The position numbers and the translations under genes are program-made. A model generated the notes under the pieces. It was not told where the DNA came from and did no database searches. It saw only the letters and a program-made list of their open reading frames with translations. From positions 1 to 21,127 of the forward strand of contig CAZCRF010000045.1 in NCBI GenBank assembly GCA_964501065.1: a stretch of 21,127 bases of DNA, given 5' to 3'. Source of the DNA: Hallerella sp964501065 (GTDB taxonomy: Bacteria; Fibrobacterota; Fibrobacteria; Fibrobacterales; Fibrobacteraceae). Position 1 is the stretch's first letter. Every line of letters starts with the position of its first letter. Positions 7,046 to 16,312 of this stretch are shown here, one piece after another.

Positions 7046-10000
7046 TCATTTCTCGTGAAGTTCCAAGGCGACCGCATCGTCAAGCTTGACCGAAGCGATC
7101 CGGGAAATCCCCTTGATTTCCTGAGTCACGCCGTAGAGCATGTCGGCGGCGGCCATCGTCCGCTTGTTGTGCGTCACCAGGATGAACTGGGTCTGGTTCG
7201 AAAAATGCCGCAGAAGTTCCATGAAGCGGCCGATGTTCGCATCGTCGAGAGGCCCGTCCACTTCGTCGAGGACGCAATAGGGGGAGGGCTTCTCCATGTA
7301 AATGGCGAAAAGGAGCGACACGGCAGTCAAGGCGCGTTCTCCCCCGGAAAGGGCGGTCACCCCGCGCATTTTCTTCCCCGTCGGACGTGCGTTCACTTCG
7401 ATGGCCGCTTCGAGGGGATCCACTCCTTCTTGGAGAGTGAGCTTCGCTTCGCCGTGAATCATGATGCGGCTGAAGACATCCTGGAAATTCTTTTGGATTT
7501 TGCGGAACGTGGCGAGGAAACGCTCCCGGGCGATGCCGTCGAGTTTCGAAATGGTGCGTTCGAGGGAAGCCCTGGCCTTGTCCAGGTCGTCGAACTGCTT
7601 TTCCACTTCGGCGAGGCGCGCCTTTTGCGCTTCGAAGTCTTCCATGACGTCGACGTTCACGGGTCCCAAGTTGCGAATCTGCGTGCGGAGCTCGGAAATC
7701 TCCTTTTTGGCGGCCTTCTCTTCATATTCCACACGGGGAATGTCGGAAGCATGGTCGACATCCACTTCCCATTCGCTGAAGACGCGTTCCCGCAACCTGT
7801 CGATGTTCGCCCCGAGCGCGTTGATACGGAGAAGGACGTCGTTGATATCGTTCGAACGCTTCAGAAGCCCGGAGTTGATATCCCTCACTTCGGAACGCCA
7901 ATCCCCGACGTCGCCCGCGACCACGTTGTAACGCTCCCGCGCTTCGTCCCGTTCCGTTTCCTTTTGCCGAAGGGATTCGTCTCCCGACTGGATCTTTTCC
8001 GCAAGTTCCCGTTCCTTCGAAAGAAGCTCCTCCTTTTGCACCCCCATTCTTTCGATTTCCATCTTGCGGCTCGAAATGATGTCCTTGAAAACGCCGATTT
8101 GGTCGCCGATCGAAGAGATTCGGGAACGCTTTTCCTGGAGCGCCGATTGGGTTTGCCCGAGTTCGTTCCGCAAAGCGCGGACATCCTCTTCCTTGTCCTT
8201 GCAAATCTGGTCCTTTTCCGCCAAGGCTTCCATCACGGAGGAATATTTCCGCTCGAGTTCCTCGGATTCCGCTTCGGCAGAAGCCAACTCCGAATCGTCC
8301 GCATGGGATTCCCGTGCACTGCGGATGCGCCCTTCCGCATTTTTCAAACTTTCTTCGACATTCGAGAGGCGGCGTTCCGTGTCCGCGAGCAGCCCTCGGT
8401 GAATTTTTTCCGCCGCAGCGCCCGAACGAATCTTTTCATTCGCCGCCCGGACGGACTCTTCCGCATCCGAAAGCATCAAGCGCGTCTCTTCGAGCAATTC
8501 CTCCAAGCGGTCGCGCTCTCCGGAAAGTTTTTCAATTTCAGTGCGACGGGCGGACAGTTCCGCAGAATTCTTCTCCACTTCCGCTTTGCGGGAAAGGACC
8601 CCCGGAGCCTCGCCGCTCCCGCGGCCGCCGAAGGCAAGCCCCGACGTGGAGACGTAACGGCCGTCGACGGAAAGGAACCAATAATCCTCGGCGGCAAATT
8701 CAAGAGCCAAGGCTTTCGCCGTGGAAAAATTCTCCACCAAAATCGCATGGGAGAGGAGGCGTTCCACGACAGGCAAGACGGCATCATCCGCCCGGACAAA
8801 TCGGGAAGCGAAGCCAATCACCCCCGGACGGGAAGGAAATTCCCGGGAAGAAGCGGCGGATTCAAAAGCGACAAAGGCCTTTCCGGAAGAAGCCGCGTCC
8901 AAGGCGTCCATCAAAGAATCGAGCGAAGAGACCTTTGCCGCGACGGCTGCAGAAAGGGCGCGCCCCAAGGCGAATTCCACGGCTTCCGCATAGGCGGCCG
9001 GCTCCACGGAAATCATATCGCCGAGAAGTCCGCGGATTTCGTCCGCTTTGGCGTTCTTCAAAAAGTCCGCCCCGGAGCCCTCGTCGCCGCCCATATCCCG
9101 CAACACTTCTATCCGGGATTCAAGTCCCGCGCACCGGGCCTTGGCGTCGGAAATCCGGCGTTCCACTTCCAGCTTGGCGGTCGACTGGTTTTCCAACTCC
9201 TCTTGCAAGGCGCTCTTCCGCTCGCCGGAAATTTCGAGTTCCCGTTCGGCATCCTTCACACCTTCCGCGATGGACGAGAGTGTCGCTTCCGTCTCCGCCT
9301 TTTTCCGCTCCAATTCGGACTTTTCCACATTCCACTTGTCGAGGTTCACCCGGAGCAAATCGGCTTCCGCATCTTGCCGTTGCCATTTCGCCCGCAGGGA
9401 ATTCGCCCGATTCAAGCTTTCGATGCGCTTTTCAGAAAGTTCGCGGGATTCGTCGCGCAGGGCATCGACGTCGTCTTTCAAGACCTGGAGATTTTCCTCC
9501 TCGCGGGAAAGTTCGAATTCCTTTTCGGAAAGGAAATCTTCGGAGCCCAGGTGGCGCGTCTCCTCCTCCAAGCTTTCCCTTTCCCGGGAAAGCTCCCCGA
9601 TCCGACGTTCCGCATCCGAAATTTCTCCCTCGTATTTTTGGATGTTCATCTCCGCCGCGCCTTGCTGGTCGCGGTTGCGGGAGAGAGCGCCGTTCAAATC
9701 GTTCAGGCTCAATTCCCGGGTTTTCACTTCGTTTTCGAGAACGCGAAGCTTTTCTTCGTCACCGGAAATCAAAATCTGGCGTTCGGCGATTTTCGTCTCC
9801 AGTTCCGTGAGGCGCGTCTTGTCGGATTCCTGTTCGTGTTCGAGGCGCGTACGGGCGTCGTTCAGGACGGAAAGATTTTTGCGGGCGTCTTCGTGAGTGT
9901 CCAGGCTGACGGAAAGGTCCAGTTCGCGAAGCCTGGAACGGAGGCGTTTCCATTCATTCGCCTTGGCAGCCTGCTTTTCATATTGGCGGACGGCAGCGCG

Positions 10001-10597
10001 TTCATGGCGCAAGTTGTCCTCGACGCGTTCCATGTCGGAACGGACCCGCTCGAGCTGGTTCAAGGTTTCCTTGCGCTGCTTTTTGTACTTGCTCACCCCG
10101 GCGGCCTCTTCAAAGAGGGTGCGCCTGTATTCCGGGCTGTCGGCGAGGACGTTCCGAATCATCGTCTCGTTCATTTGGGAATAATTCCCGGAGCCGAGGC
10201 CGGAGTCGAAGAAAAGGTTTTGGATGTCCTTTAAGCGGCACTCCTGGTTGTTGATGAGGTATTCCGTAAGCCCGTCGCGGTGGGCGCGCCGCGTGACCAT
10301 GACCTCCGAATATTCCGAAGCCAAATCTCCGCCGCTGTTGTCGATGACAAGCGACACTTCGGCAAGGCTCATCGCTGCGCGTTCTTCCGTTCCCGAAAAG
10401 ATGACGCTCTGCATCTTGTCCATGCGGAGAACGGAAGCCCGCTGTTCCCCCAAGACCCAGCGGATGGCGTCGACGATGTTCGATTTCCCTGCGCCATTCG
10501 GGCCGACAACCGCCGTGAGACCGTTGCCCGGAAAGTTGATTTCCGTACGCTGGGCGAAGGATTTGAATCCGAAGATTTTCAGTTTGGTGATTTTCAC
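7046..10597 (-). CDS. smc: Chromosome partition protein SMC
   Basis: This is the SMC ATPase of the bacterial condensin (SMC-ScpAB), which organises and segregates the nucleoid. It has 1183 aa, the normal full length. Order of parts: N-terminal head with Walker A GPNGAGKSN (32-40) and an AIRWVLGEQ segment; long Glu/Arg-rich coiled coil; hinge around 505-665 (GLLGDMISVEP to the GGRGSG loop); second coiled coil; C-terminal head with signature LSGGERALTAVSLL (from 1083) and Walker B YCVLDEVDGPLDD (Asp1111, Glu1112), then ILVTHNKRTM. It starts with GTG at 10597, with GAGG about 10 nt upstream. ScpA and ScpB are not in the window. The strand opposite is open for over 1000 codons, but this is a compositional shadow. 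Confidence 0.97.
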   Translation of the reverse strand: MKITKLKIFGFKSFAQRTEINFPGNGLTAVVGPNGAGKSNIVDAIRWVLGEQRASVLRMDKMQSVIFSGTEERAAMSLAEVSLVIDNSGGDLASEYSEVMVTRRAHRDGLTEYLINNQECRLKDIQNLFFDSGLGSGNYSQMNETMIRNVLADSPEYRRTLFEEAAGVSKYKKQRKETLNQLERVRSDMERVEDNLRHERAAVRQYEKQAAKANEWKRLRSRLRELDLSVSLDTHEDARKNLSVLNDARTRLEHEQESDKTRLTELETKIAERQILISGDEEKLRVLENEVKTRELSLNDLNGALSRNRDQQGAAEMNIQKYEGEISDAERRIGELSRERESLEEETRHLGSEDFLSEKEFELSREEENLQVLKDDVDALRDESRELSEKRIESLNRANSLRAKWQRQDAEADLLRVNLDKWNVEKSELERKKAETEATLSSIAEGVKDAERELEISGERKSALQEELENQSTAKLEVERRISDAKARCAGLESRIEVLRDMGGDEGSGADFLKNAKADEIRGLLGDMISVEPAAYAEAVEFALGRALSAAVAAKVSSLDSLMDALDAASSGKAFVAFESAASSREFPSRPGVIGFASRFVRADDAVLPVVERLLSHAILVENFSTAKALALEFAAEDYWFLSVDGRYVSTSGLAFGGRGSGEAPGVLSRKAEVEKNSAELSARRTEIEKLSGERDRLEELLEETRLMLSDAEESVRAANEKIRSGAAAEKIHRGLLADTERRLSNVEESLKNAEGRIRSARESHADDSELASAEAESEELERKYSSVMEALAEKDQICKDKEEDVRALRNELGQTQSALQEKRSRISSIGDQIGVFKDIISSRKMEIERMGVQKEELLSKERELAEKIQSGDESLRQKETERDEARERYNVVAGDVGDWRSEVRDINSGLLKRSNDINDVLLRINALGANIDRLRERVFSEWEVDVDHASDIPRVEYEEKAAKKEISELRTQIRNLGPVNVDVMEDFEAQKARLAEVEKQFDDLDKARASLERTISKLDGIARERFLATFRKIQKNFQDVFSRIMIHGEAKLTLQEGVDPLEAAIEVNARPTGKKMRGVTALSGGERALTAVSLLFAIYMEKPSPYCVLDEVDGPLDDANIGRFMELLRHFSNQTQFILVTHNKRTMAAADMLYGVTQEIKGISRIASVKLDDAVALELHEK

Positions 10598-10736
10598 TTC
10601 GAGAAATCCTCAAAAACCGACAGACAGAATTTTTGCCAAGCAATCATTTCCCCAAAATTAGATAAAAACTGGAATGAAAGCGAAGCGACCGGAGCGGAGG
10701 GAACGGCGGCCAGAGGATACTTGACCGTCAAAAAGG
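10598..10736. other. Spacer between smc and the pel terminator
   Basis: These 139 bases hold the smc ribosome binding site (GAGG at 10608-10611) and an AT-rich stretch around 10640-10680 that could contain the smc promoter. On the minus strand a TATCTAAT word is present, but no clear -35 box is found. There is no gene. Confidence 0.4.
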
Positions 10737-10760
10737 GAAAGCCCCCGCATGGGGGCTTTC
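10737..10760 (-). terminator. Rho-independent terminator after the pectate-lyase-like gene
   Basis: A perfect 10-bp inverted repeat, GAAAGCCCCC / GGGGGCTTTC, with a 4-nt loop lies 17 nt after the stop codon at 10777. Read on the minus strand, the stem is followed by CC and then TTTTT (10731-10736 complement). It fits an intrinsic terminator for the minus-strand gene. Confidence 0.85.
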
Positions 10761-10776
10761 AAGTTCCCGGAGGACT

Positions 10777-13700
10777 CTAGCGGCGGACTTTGAACGTTCT
10801 CCACACGCCCTGCCCGCGGACTCGGACGACGTAGACGCCCGTGCCGAAATTTTTCAAGCTGACCGTGGCGACCCCGTCTGCGGACACGACGCTCTTTCGA
10901 GCCATCAGGTGCTTTCCGCTCAAATCCGTCACGACGATCTCCGCGCGGATGGGCAGGTTCGAGAGGCTGACGACCCCGTCGTGAACGCTCATTTCGGGCG
11001 CGCCCGCTGCAAACCGGGGAAGTCCCGTCGAAAGCGGCTTCACGGAAACCTGGTCCAAGTTGGGGCCGTCCGCGCCATCCGTCGCTATCACGATGACGCT
11101 CTCGCCGGCCGGAAGGCTGACAGTCACCGTCACCGAGTCCCACGTCGCCCAAGAGCCGGTCGATTCGAACGAGAGTGTCTGCGCGGCGGACTCCGAAGTC
11201 GTGACAGTCAAGTAGCGAGTATCCGCCTTTCCGTGGGCGTAAGTCAGCGTCACCGCATATTCGCCCGCAGCATCGACAGTCACGGGGATGGACACGGAGC
11301 TTTCCCCGTCTCCCGCGAAATTCACGTAGCCCGTGCCGTTGTAACCCGAATTCTTGTTTTCAAAAGAGGCGTTGGTCATGTTGCCGTCCTCCGCCTGGTA
11401 GACGCCGTCCACAGCCGCGAGAGAAGAACTGCTCGAGGACGCGGAAGAACTCGACATCCCCGTCGAAGAGGAAGACACATTCGCTTCGGGAGCGGGCAAA
11501 TTCTGCGTCACGCCGATTTCCCGGCTAAAGGTGTCGCCGCTCTTGTCCGTCAACGTGAACGTGATGAATCCGATTCCGCCGAAATCCGCATCCAGCGAAA
11601 CCGTCATCTTGGAGCCGTTCACGCTTGCATTCACGCCGGAAGGAATCCCGGAGAGCTTGTAGGTTCCGCCGTCGTATCCAGCCGTGAACTCGGAGAGGTC
11701 CACCACTTGCGTCTCGCCCACTTCAAAGGTGTAGTGCGGACGGGCCATCCAATCCAAGTACCGTTCGAGTTCCGTCCAACCATCGCCGAGCCTGTCCGCG
11801 TTCGCATCGCTGAAATCCCCATTGCCCGAATTGGCGTCGTAGCCATACATGTTCTCCCACCAATCCGGAAGACCGTCCATGTCCGAATCGTAGTCATCCG
11901 CCCAGCTAGTCGACGGATAATTTTCATATCCGCCGGCATCCGCCTCGCGGTCGATGATTCCCTTCATGTTCCCGACGGAGCCCGTATAAGTATATGTACC
12001 GTTCTTGGTTTCCTTGACAATCCGGACGTCATGGTCGTCGAGGACGGGCATCCGCTGCCCCACGTCGGAAAGGACATCCTTGTAAGCTGCCGTCGCGCTT
12101 TGAACCGACGCGTAAGACGGGAAGAACGCCTTGTCCTGGAATACAGTCCAATCCACCACCTGCCCGTTCGAAGTCGTGGTCCGATGGCCGCAATCGTCGT
12201 CAGTCCCATCACAGACATACGAGCCGTCCGTCTTCTGCAAAACGTTGTTATGGAAGTAGTAACTCTGGGAGCCGAGTCCCGTTCCCTCCAAATCCGCACT
12301 CAAGACGTAATCCATCGACGTCAGGGAAGCCGCGCCGCGCTTGTAGTAATTCCCGACGAAGTTCACCTCATGCGCCCCGCCGTCCGTCACGCGGCTATAC
12401 CAGTTGTACACAACGTTGTTGAAAATGTCCAGGCGACCGGCATAATAGCCGTCCCCGTCAAGTCCGCCGCCGAGACTCCAGTTGCGGCCGGCATTGTGCG
12501 CGAGCAGGTTGTGGTGGAAGCTGCCGATGTCCCCTCCAATCGTCGCCGCGTATCCGTGCCCGGTGCCCGTCGGGTAGTTCTGGTGGTCGGCGATGTTCAA
12601 CGCCTCGGAAATCAGGCTCCTCTGCAGAGTCAAGTTTTTCCCTCCGCGGCTCGAGAACGCCTCGTCGATAGTCCAGCTGATGGAAGCGTGGTCCAGAATG
12701 CTGTGGTCGCCTCCCGTGAGGCCCATGCCGTCATTCGTCGGCCCGTAGCCGAGGCGAAGTCTCAAATACCGCGCGACCAAGTCCTTTCCCGTGAGGCCTA
12801 TCGGGTAACCCTTGAACGTGACGCCCTTCCCCGGAGCCGTCTGCCCGGCAATCGTCGTATAAGGCTGGTTGCAGAAAAGCTTCGACTTGAGGGTGATGAC
12901 ACCGGAAACCTTGAAGAGAATCGTGCGCGGCCCGATATCCGCAGAACAAGCCTCCCGGAAGCTGCCTTCGCCGTCGTCGTTCAAATTCGTCACGTAAACG
13001 ACCTTTCCGCCGCGGCCGCCAACCGCCGTGCGACCGTAGCCCTCCGCCCCCTTGAAAGCGTCCCGTCCAATGCGGAATCTCCAGACATTGCCGGCCGTCA
13101 CTGTCCCGGAAGCATCCACTTCGTCAACCCGCCAGTAGTAAAAATTCAACGCATAAGTTCCCTTCAAAGCATACGACGTCGATGTCTGCTCCCCCTTGTA
13201 TTCCGCGCTTTTTTCAGTCGCATTCAACACCGAAAGCGAATCCGTCCCTACATAGACGCGGTGCTTCTTGGCATTCGAAGCCGCCGTCCACGAAAGGGAG
13301 ATGTCGCCGTCGGCGTGCGCCGCGTGATCGTCCAAATCCGTCGGCGAAGGAGTGCTGGCCTGGGCAGCCGCATTCGGCACGTTCAGCGCAAAGCCGTTCA
13401 GGGTGACGTTGCGGTAAGTCGCGCTAGACGTCACGGGCGAGAATTTGATTGTCGCGCTCCCGTTCGACACGGTGAAGGTCACGTAAGCGGAGGTCGCCGC
13501 CGCAGTCGAAAGGGACCGGTTCGACGGCGTGACTGTCGTCGCCTTGTTCCCGTTGACGTAGACGGCCACGTCGCTGTAAGTGTAAGCCGTCGGTGCGTCC
13601 ACGTTGTTCAAATAGGCGAGCAAAGAATGAGTCCCGTTCGAAAGCCCGGAAAACGCCAGCGAGATTTCTCCACCGGAGTTCCCATCCTCCACCTGGATGC

Positions 13701-13980
13701 CGTCGCAAACAAGCCTCGCGTAATACGGGGACTGCACTCCGGCCTTGTACCAGGTCGCCTTCAAGTTCGAACCGGCACTTCCCTTGGCCACGGTGATTTT
13801 GACGCCATCCAGGGTCGTATCCGCCGAACTCACCCCGGAGACCGTCCATGGGACATAGTTCGGTTCGGACACTTCGCTCTCGGAACGTCCGCTCATGTTG
13901 AAATCGACCTTGATGACGGGCGAAGCCGCCGCCGAGAAAGCCGCGAGTGCACCCAAGAATGCCAGGAAATTTCGAAGCAT
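10777..13980 (-). CDS. Secreted multidomain pectate-lyase-like protein (PL1-type) with CBM35/6-like module
   Basis: This is a 1067-aa extracellular enzyme candidate for pectin breakdown. The ATG at 13980 has AAGGAG 5 nt upstream. Approximate layout: signal peptide 1-20 (MLRNFLAFLGALAAFSAAA); N-terminal beta-rich module 21-205; fibronectin-III-like module 209-304; PL1-type parallel beta-helix about 307-680 (GAEGYGRTAVGGRGG, then GSFREA, TIAGQTAPGKGV, SILDHASISWTIDEAFS); an Asp-rich calcium-binding-type segment DSDMDGLPDWWENMYG near 695; an Ig/cadherin-like module 745-830; a polyserine linker 835-856; a CBM35/CBM6-like module 858-985 (VYQAEDG start); and a C-terminal domain 994-1067 ending FKVRR, like the C-terminal sorting regions of Fibrobacter secreted hydrolases. 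Catalytic residues were not verified, and pectate specificity is inferred. It is a single-gene unit with its own terminator. Confidence 0.83.
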   Translation of the reverse strand: MLRNFLAFLGALAAFSAAASPVIKVDFNMSGRSESEVSEPNYVPWTVSGVSSADTTLDGVKITVAKGSAGSNLKATWYKAGVQSPYYARLVCDGIQVEDGNSGGEISLAFSGLSNGTHSLLAYLNNVDAPTAYTYSDVAVYVNGNKATTVTPSNRSLSTAAATSAYVTFTVSNGSATIKFSPVTSSATYRNVTLNGFALNVPNAAAQASTPSPTDLDDHAAHADGDISLSWTAASNAKKHRVYVGTDSLSVLNATEKSAEYKGEQTSTSYALKGTYALNFYYWRVDEVDASGTVTAGNVWRFRIGRDAFKGAEGYGRTAVGGRGGKVVYVTNLNDDGEGSFREACSADIGPRTILFKVSGVITLKSKLFCNQPYTTIAGQTAPGKGVTFKGYPIGLTGKDLVARYLRLRLGYGPTNDGMGLTGGDHSILDHASISWTIDEAFSSRGGKNLTLQRSLISEALNIADHQNYPTGTGHGYAATIGGDIGSFHHNLLAHNAGRNWSLGGGLDGDGYYAGRLDIFNNVVYNWYSRVTDGGAHEVNFVGNYYKRGAASLTSMDYVLSADLEGTGLGSQSYYFHNNVLQKTDGSYVCDGTDDDCGHRTTTSNGQVVDWTVFQDKAFFPSYASVQSATAAYKDVLSDVGQRMPVLDDHDVRIVKETKNGTYTYTGSVGNMKGIIDREADAGGYENYPSTSWADDYDSDMDGLPDWWENMYGYDANSGNGDFSDANADRLGDGWTELERYLDWMARPHYTFEVGETQVVDLSEFTAGYDGGTYKLSGIPSGVNASVNGSKMTVSLDADFGGIGFITFTLTDKSGDTFSREIGVTQNLPAPEANVSSSSTGMSSSSASSSSSSLAAVDGVYQAEDGNMTNASFENKNSGYNGTGYVNFAGDGESSVSIPVTVDAAGEYAVTLTYAHGKADTRYLTVTTSESAAQTLSFESTGSWATWDSVTVTVSLPAGESVIVIATDGADGPNLDQVSVKPLSTGLPRFAAGAPEMSVHDGVVSLSNLPIRAEIVVTDLSGKHLMARKSVVSADGVATVSLKNFGTGVYVVRVRGQGVWRTFKVRR

Positions 13981-14044
13981 AACTTCTCCTTTTTCCCACA
14001 AGATAAATCGACGGGATGAATTTCCCCGAAAATTTCAAATTATC

Positions 14045-14062
14045 GGTTGTCCGAAGACAACC
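14045..14062 (-). other. Perfect hairpin with UUCG tetraloop upstream of the pectate-lyase-like gene
   Basis: On the minus strand GGTTGTC-TTCG-GACAACC forms a perfect 7-bp stem closed by C(UUCG)G, an unusually stable RNA tetraloop. It lies between the tRNA terminator and the pel start, 64 nt before the ATG. No T-run follows, so it does not look like a standard terminator. It may be a 5'-UTR stability or regulatory structure. Confidence 0.5.
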
Positions 14063-14088
14063 CGCAAGCCCAAAGCTTCCCATCAAAA

Positions 14089-14109
14089 AAACCTCCCGGA
14101 GGGAGGTTT
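14089..14109 (-). terminator. Rho-independent terminator after tRNA-Glu
   Basis: The inverted repeat AAACCTCCC / GGGAGGTTT with a 3-nt loop begins 2 nt after the tRNA 3' end. On the minus strand the stem ends in TTT and is followed by TTTT before GATG, giving a U-tract of about seven. It fits an intrinsic terminator for the tRNA transcript, and possibly for the upstream ppiD-like gene as well. Confidence 0.88.
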
Positions 14110-14111
14110 CG

Positions 14112-14184
14112 TAGCATGTAAGGGACTCGAACCCTTGTTACCGGCGTGAGAGGCCAGCGTCCTGGACCGCTAGACGAACATGCC
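14112..14184 (-). tRNA. tRNA-Glu (anticodon CTC)
   Basis: A full 73-nt cloverleaf can be folded on the minus strand. The acceptor stem is GGCATGT / ACATGCT with a G1-U72 wobble and discriminator A73. The D-arm begins with GTCTAG. The anticodon stem is CTGGC / GCCGG with loop CTCTCAC (anticodon CTC, codon GAG). The T-arm is AAGGG-TTCGAGT-CCCTT. The 3' CCA is not encoded. The gene lies 23 nt downstream of the ppiD-like stop codon. A TATATT word at 14203-14198 (minus) could serve as a -10 box, but no -35 box is convincing, so read-through from the upstream gene is also possible. Confidence 0.96.
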
Positions 14185-14207
14185 AAAAGTCCGCACAAAT
14201 ATAGTAA

Positions 14208-16175
14208 TTATTCGCGGTAATAGAGATCCATATTGCTTTCAATATTTGCAGATTTTTGCAGAACATCCAGATAAGAGTTCGCCGCACGCATGTTGACAAG
14301 ACTCCAAGAGGCTGCCAAGTCATTGACCACGGCCGCTTTCGCCTGCGCCGAATCCGGCAACGTGCGATTCAAGATTTTCACCATCACAGCCCCTTCTCCC
14401 GATGCGACGGGTTCCCCCCACTCCCCCACCTTTTGCTTGGACAGGATTTTTGCGAGCGTCGGATTGGCGAACCCGATTCCCGGCACGTAACCGTCAAAGG
14501 AAGCGGAGACTTTTTCAATTTTCACCTTGTCGATGCTCGAATCCGCTGCGGCCGCTCCCGAAGAATCCGCCGAAAGGGCGACAGACTTGACCTGGGCCGA
14601 GACGGAGTTCAGATAATGCACGGCAGCGTCTTCCGATTCGCGGGAGAGGAGAGTGCGCTTGATCTGTTCGTAATAAGGGGAGAGGCTGCGCTTCCCGGCC
14701 TTCAAGCTGTCGATACGCGTCGCGACCAGGACGTAGTCGTTGTTCTTGAGCGCGCCGGAGACCTTTCCTTCCGCCAAGTCCGGACGATCCTTGTTGACGA
14801 AGGCATAAGCGGAAAGCCCCCCGACAAAACCGAGTTCGGCGATTTCGTCCTGCTGGCCAATCCAAGCGGTCTGCCGGACGGGAATCTTGCGAGAAGAGGC
14901 CGCTTCCACGAAGGAGGAATCTTTGTTTTCCACGGCCTTTTTGATGCCCAACAGCAATTGTTCCAGACTGTCCACCGTTTCCGGGGAAGCCGTGACGGCG
15001 AAGAATATGTGGGCGAGCTTCACCTTTTCCGTCCCGGCGGAATCCACCGTCTTCCCCAAATTCTGGAGAATGTGGAAGCCGTCATCGGCACGGATCGGTT
15101 CGGAAACCGCGCCGGAATCCAGGGCAAAAGCGACATCGTCAATCGCCTTCGGCAAAAATCCCCGGGCGATGAACTCCCCGTTCTGCAGCAAACCGCCGTT
15201 CGCAGAGCTTTGCGCATCCTCGCTGGACACCTTCGCCATTTCGGCAAAGCTGGTCGTCGAAGAGGAATCCTTCACTTGATAATAAACGGTCATCGCGTAA
15301 GAGAGAATGCTGTCTTCGTCGGCCTTCGTCGGCTTGATGGGCAAGTAAGCGTAAGCGAGGCGCACTTCGTCTTTTTCCACGAAGAAGCTATCGGGGTGCG
15401 CATTGAAATAGGATCTGACCTTCAGGCTGTCGACAGAAGCCGGATCCACCTTGAAGTCGTCAAGGGAAACGTGCGCCACTTCCAATTCGTTGGAAATCAA
15501 GTTGTTGTTCATCGCCCACTGGGATTCCAAGGACGTCGGGTGGAAGTTCGCCGTCACCAAGAGCTGCCACTGCCGGACGGGGATGGTCCTCGTGCGCAAT
15601 TCCTGTTCATATTCCGATGAAATCCATTCGTAAGCCGCCGGAGTGTCGAGCCACTCCTCGTAAGCCTTGGCGCGAGCCTCCTCGGAAAGGGTCGAATCGA
15701 GCATGAACTGCGGAATGGAGGCGAACAAGGCCTGCATCGCCTGAGCGGCATCCTGTTCGCTCGCCGCCATCGCATAAATGTTCTGCTGACGCTGGTAAGC
15801 CATGCTGTTCACAATCTGCATCACCTCGTTCGGGTTCGCCTTCAGGTAGGACTTCATTTCGGCGACGGATGCGTAAACGCCGTTCTCTTCGAACTGGTGC
15901 TTGAGGATGACGTTGCGGACAAAGCCTTGGAAGACTTGATTGCGCAGTTGGGCGCGCGCCTCGTCGCCGACATTCTGACCGCGGAAATTCATCTCCATCC
16001 ACCGGTTCGTCTGCATGTGGAACTCGTCGTAAGCGATTTCCTCGCCGTTCACGCGGCCAATCGGGTATTGGTGAGACTGCTCCGGCGTACGATCCATGGC
16101 CAAAAGCCCAAGGGCGATGCCCACGGCAAAAATGGCGATAACCCACTTTGCGTTCTCATTAATCCATGTCAGCAT
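14208..16175 (-). CDS. PpiD/SurA-like periplasmic peptidyl-prolyl isomerase
   Basis: This is a membrane-anchored periplasmic chaperone and foldase of 655 aa. The ATG at 16175 has GGAG 8 nt upstream; the upstream in-frame extension to 16238 has no ribosome binding site. The topology fits PpiD: a short cytoplasmic N-terminus (MLTWINENAK), one transmembrane helix (about 11-27, WVIAIFAVGIALGLLA), then a large periplasmic part. A SurA_N-like helical region (about 38-240, VNGEEIAYDEF) precedes a parvulin-type rotamase domain near 270-372, with GGLLQNGEFIARGFLPKAIDDVAF and a GFHILQ strand. A second, weaker repeat (LAHIFFAV onward) follows at about 378-470. It would help outer-membrane and secreted proteins fold. 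It is divergent from nadB. Confidence 0.85.
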   Translation of the reverse strand: MLTWINENAKWVIAIFAVGIALGLLAMDRTPEQSHQYPIGRVNGEEIAYDEFHMQTNRWMEMNFRGQNVGDEARAQLRNQVFQGFVRNVILKHQFEENGVYASVAEMKSYLKANPNEVMQIVNSMAYQRQQNIYAMAASEQDAAQAMQALFASIPQFMLDSTLSEEARAKAYEEWLDTPAAYEWISSEYEQELRTRTIPVRQWQLLVTANFHPTSLESQWAMNNNLISNELEVAHVSLDDFKVDPASVDSLKVRSYFNAHPDSFFVEKDEVRLAYAYLPIKPTKADEDSILSYAMTVYYQVKDSSSTTSFAEMAKVSSEDAQSSANGGLLQNGEFIARGFLPKAIDDVAFALDSGAVSEPIRADDGFHILQNLGKTVDSAGTEKVKLAHIFFAVTASPETVDSLEQLLLGIKKAVENKDSSFVEAASSRKIPVRQTAWIGQQDEIAELGFVGGLSAYAFVNKDRPDLAEGKVSGALKNNDYVLVATRIDSLKAGKRSLSPYYEQIKRTLLSRESEDAAVHYLNSVSAQVKSVALSADSSGAAAADSSIDKVKIEKVSASFDGYVPGIGFANPTLAKILSKQKVGEWGEPVASGEGAVMVKILNRTLPDSAQAKAAVVNDLAASWSLVNMRAANSYLDVLQKSANIESNMDLYYRE

Positions 16176-16247
16176 AAATGAAACTCCATTGATTTTCCGC
16201 CAAATGTAGCAAAAAATCGCCTTCTTTCGGGAACGCAATCCACGCCA

Positions 16248-16276
16248 TAGCCGTATTTTCGAAAAATTTCTATTAT
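16248..16276 (+). promoter_or_regulatory. Candidate promoter of the nadB operon
   Basis: TATTAT (16271-16276, 5 of 6 matches to the -10 consensus) lies 37 nt before the GTG start of nadB. TAGCCG (16248-16253) at 17-nt spacing is only a weak -35 box (3 of 6). The gap between the divergent ppiD-like and nadB genes is AT-richer than the genes, which supports a promoter region, but the exact boxes are uncertain. Confidence 0.35.
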
Positions 16277-16312
16277 GAAAGCCGCCTTAAAAACATCAAC
16301 CCAGAGGCTATC

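Noticed and set aside
7055..10234. A 1059-codon open frame on the strand opposite smc
   Set aside because: It is antisense to an unmistakable smc gene, its translation is rich in Phe/Arg/His with no domain, and such shadows arise from the GC-biased codons of the real gene.
10909..14019. A 1036-codon open frame opposite the pectate-lyase-like gene
   Set aside because: The translation is Arg/Val/Ile-rich with no recognisable domain, while the other strand has a signal peptide, recognised modules, a ribosome binding site and a terminator.
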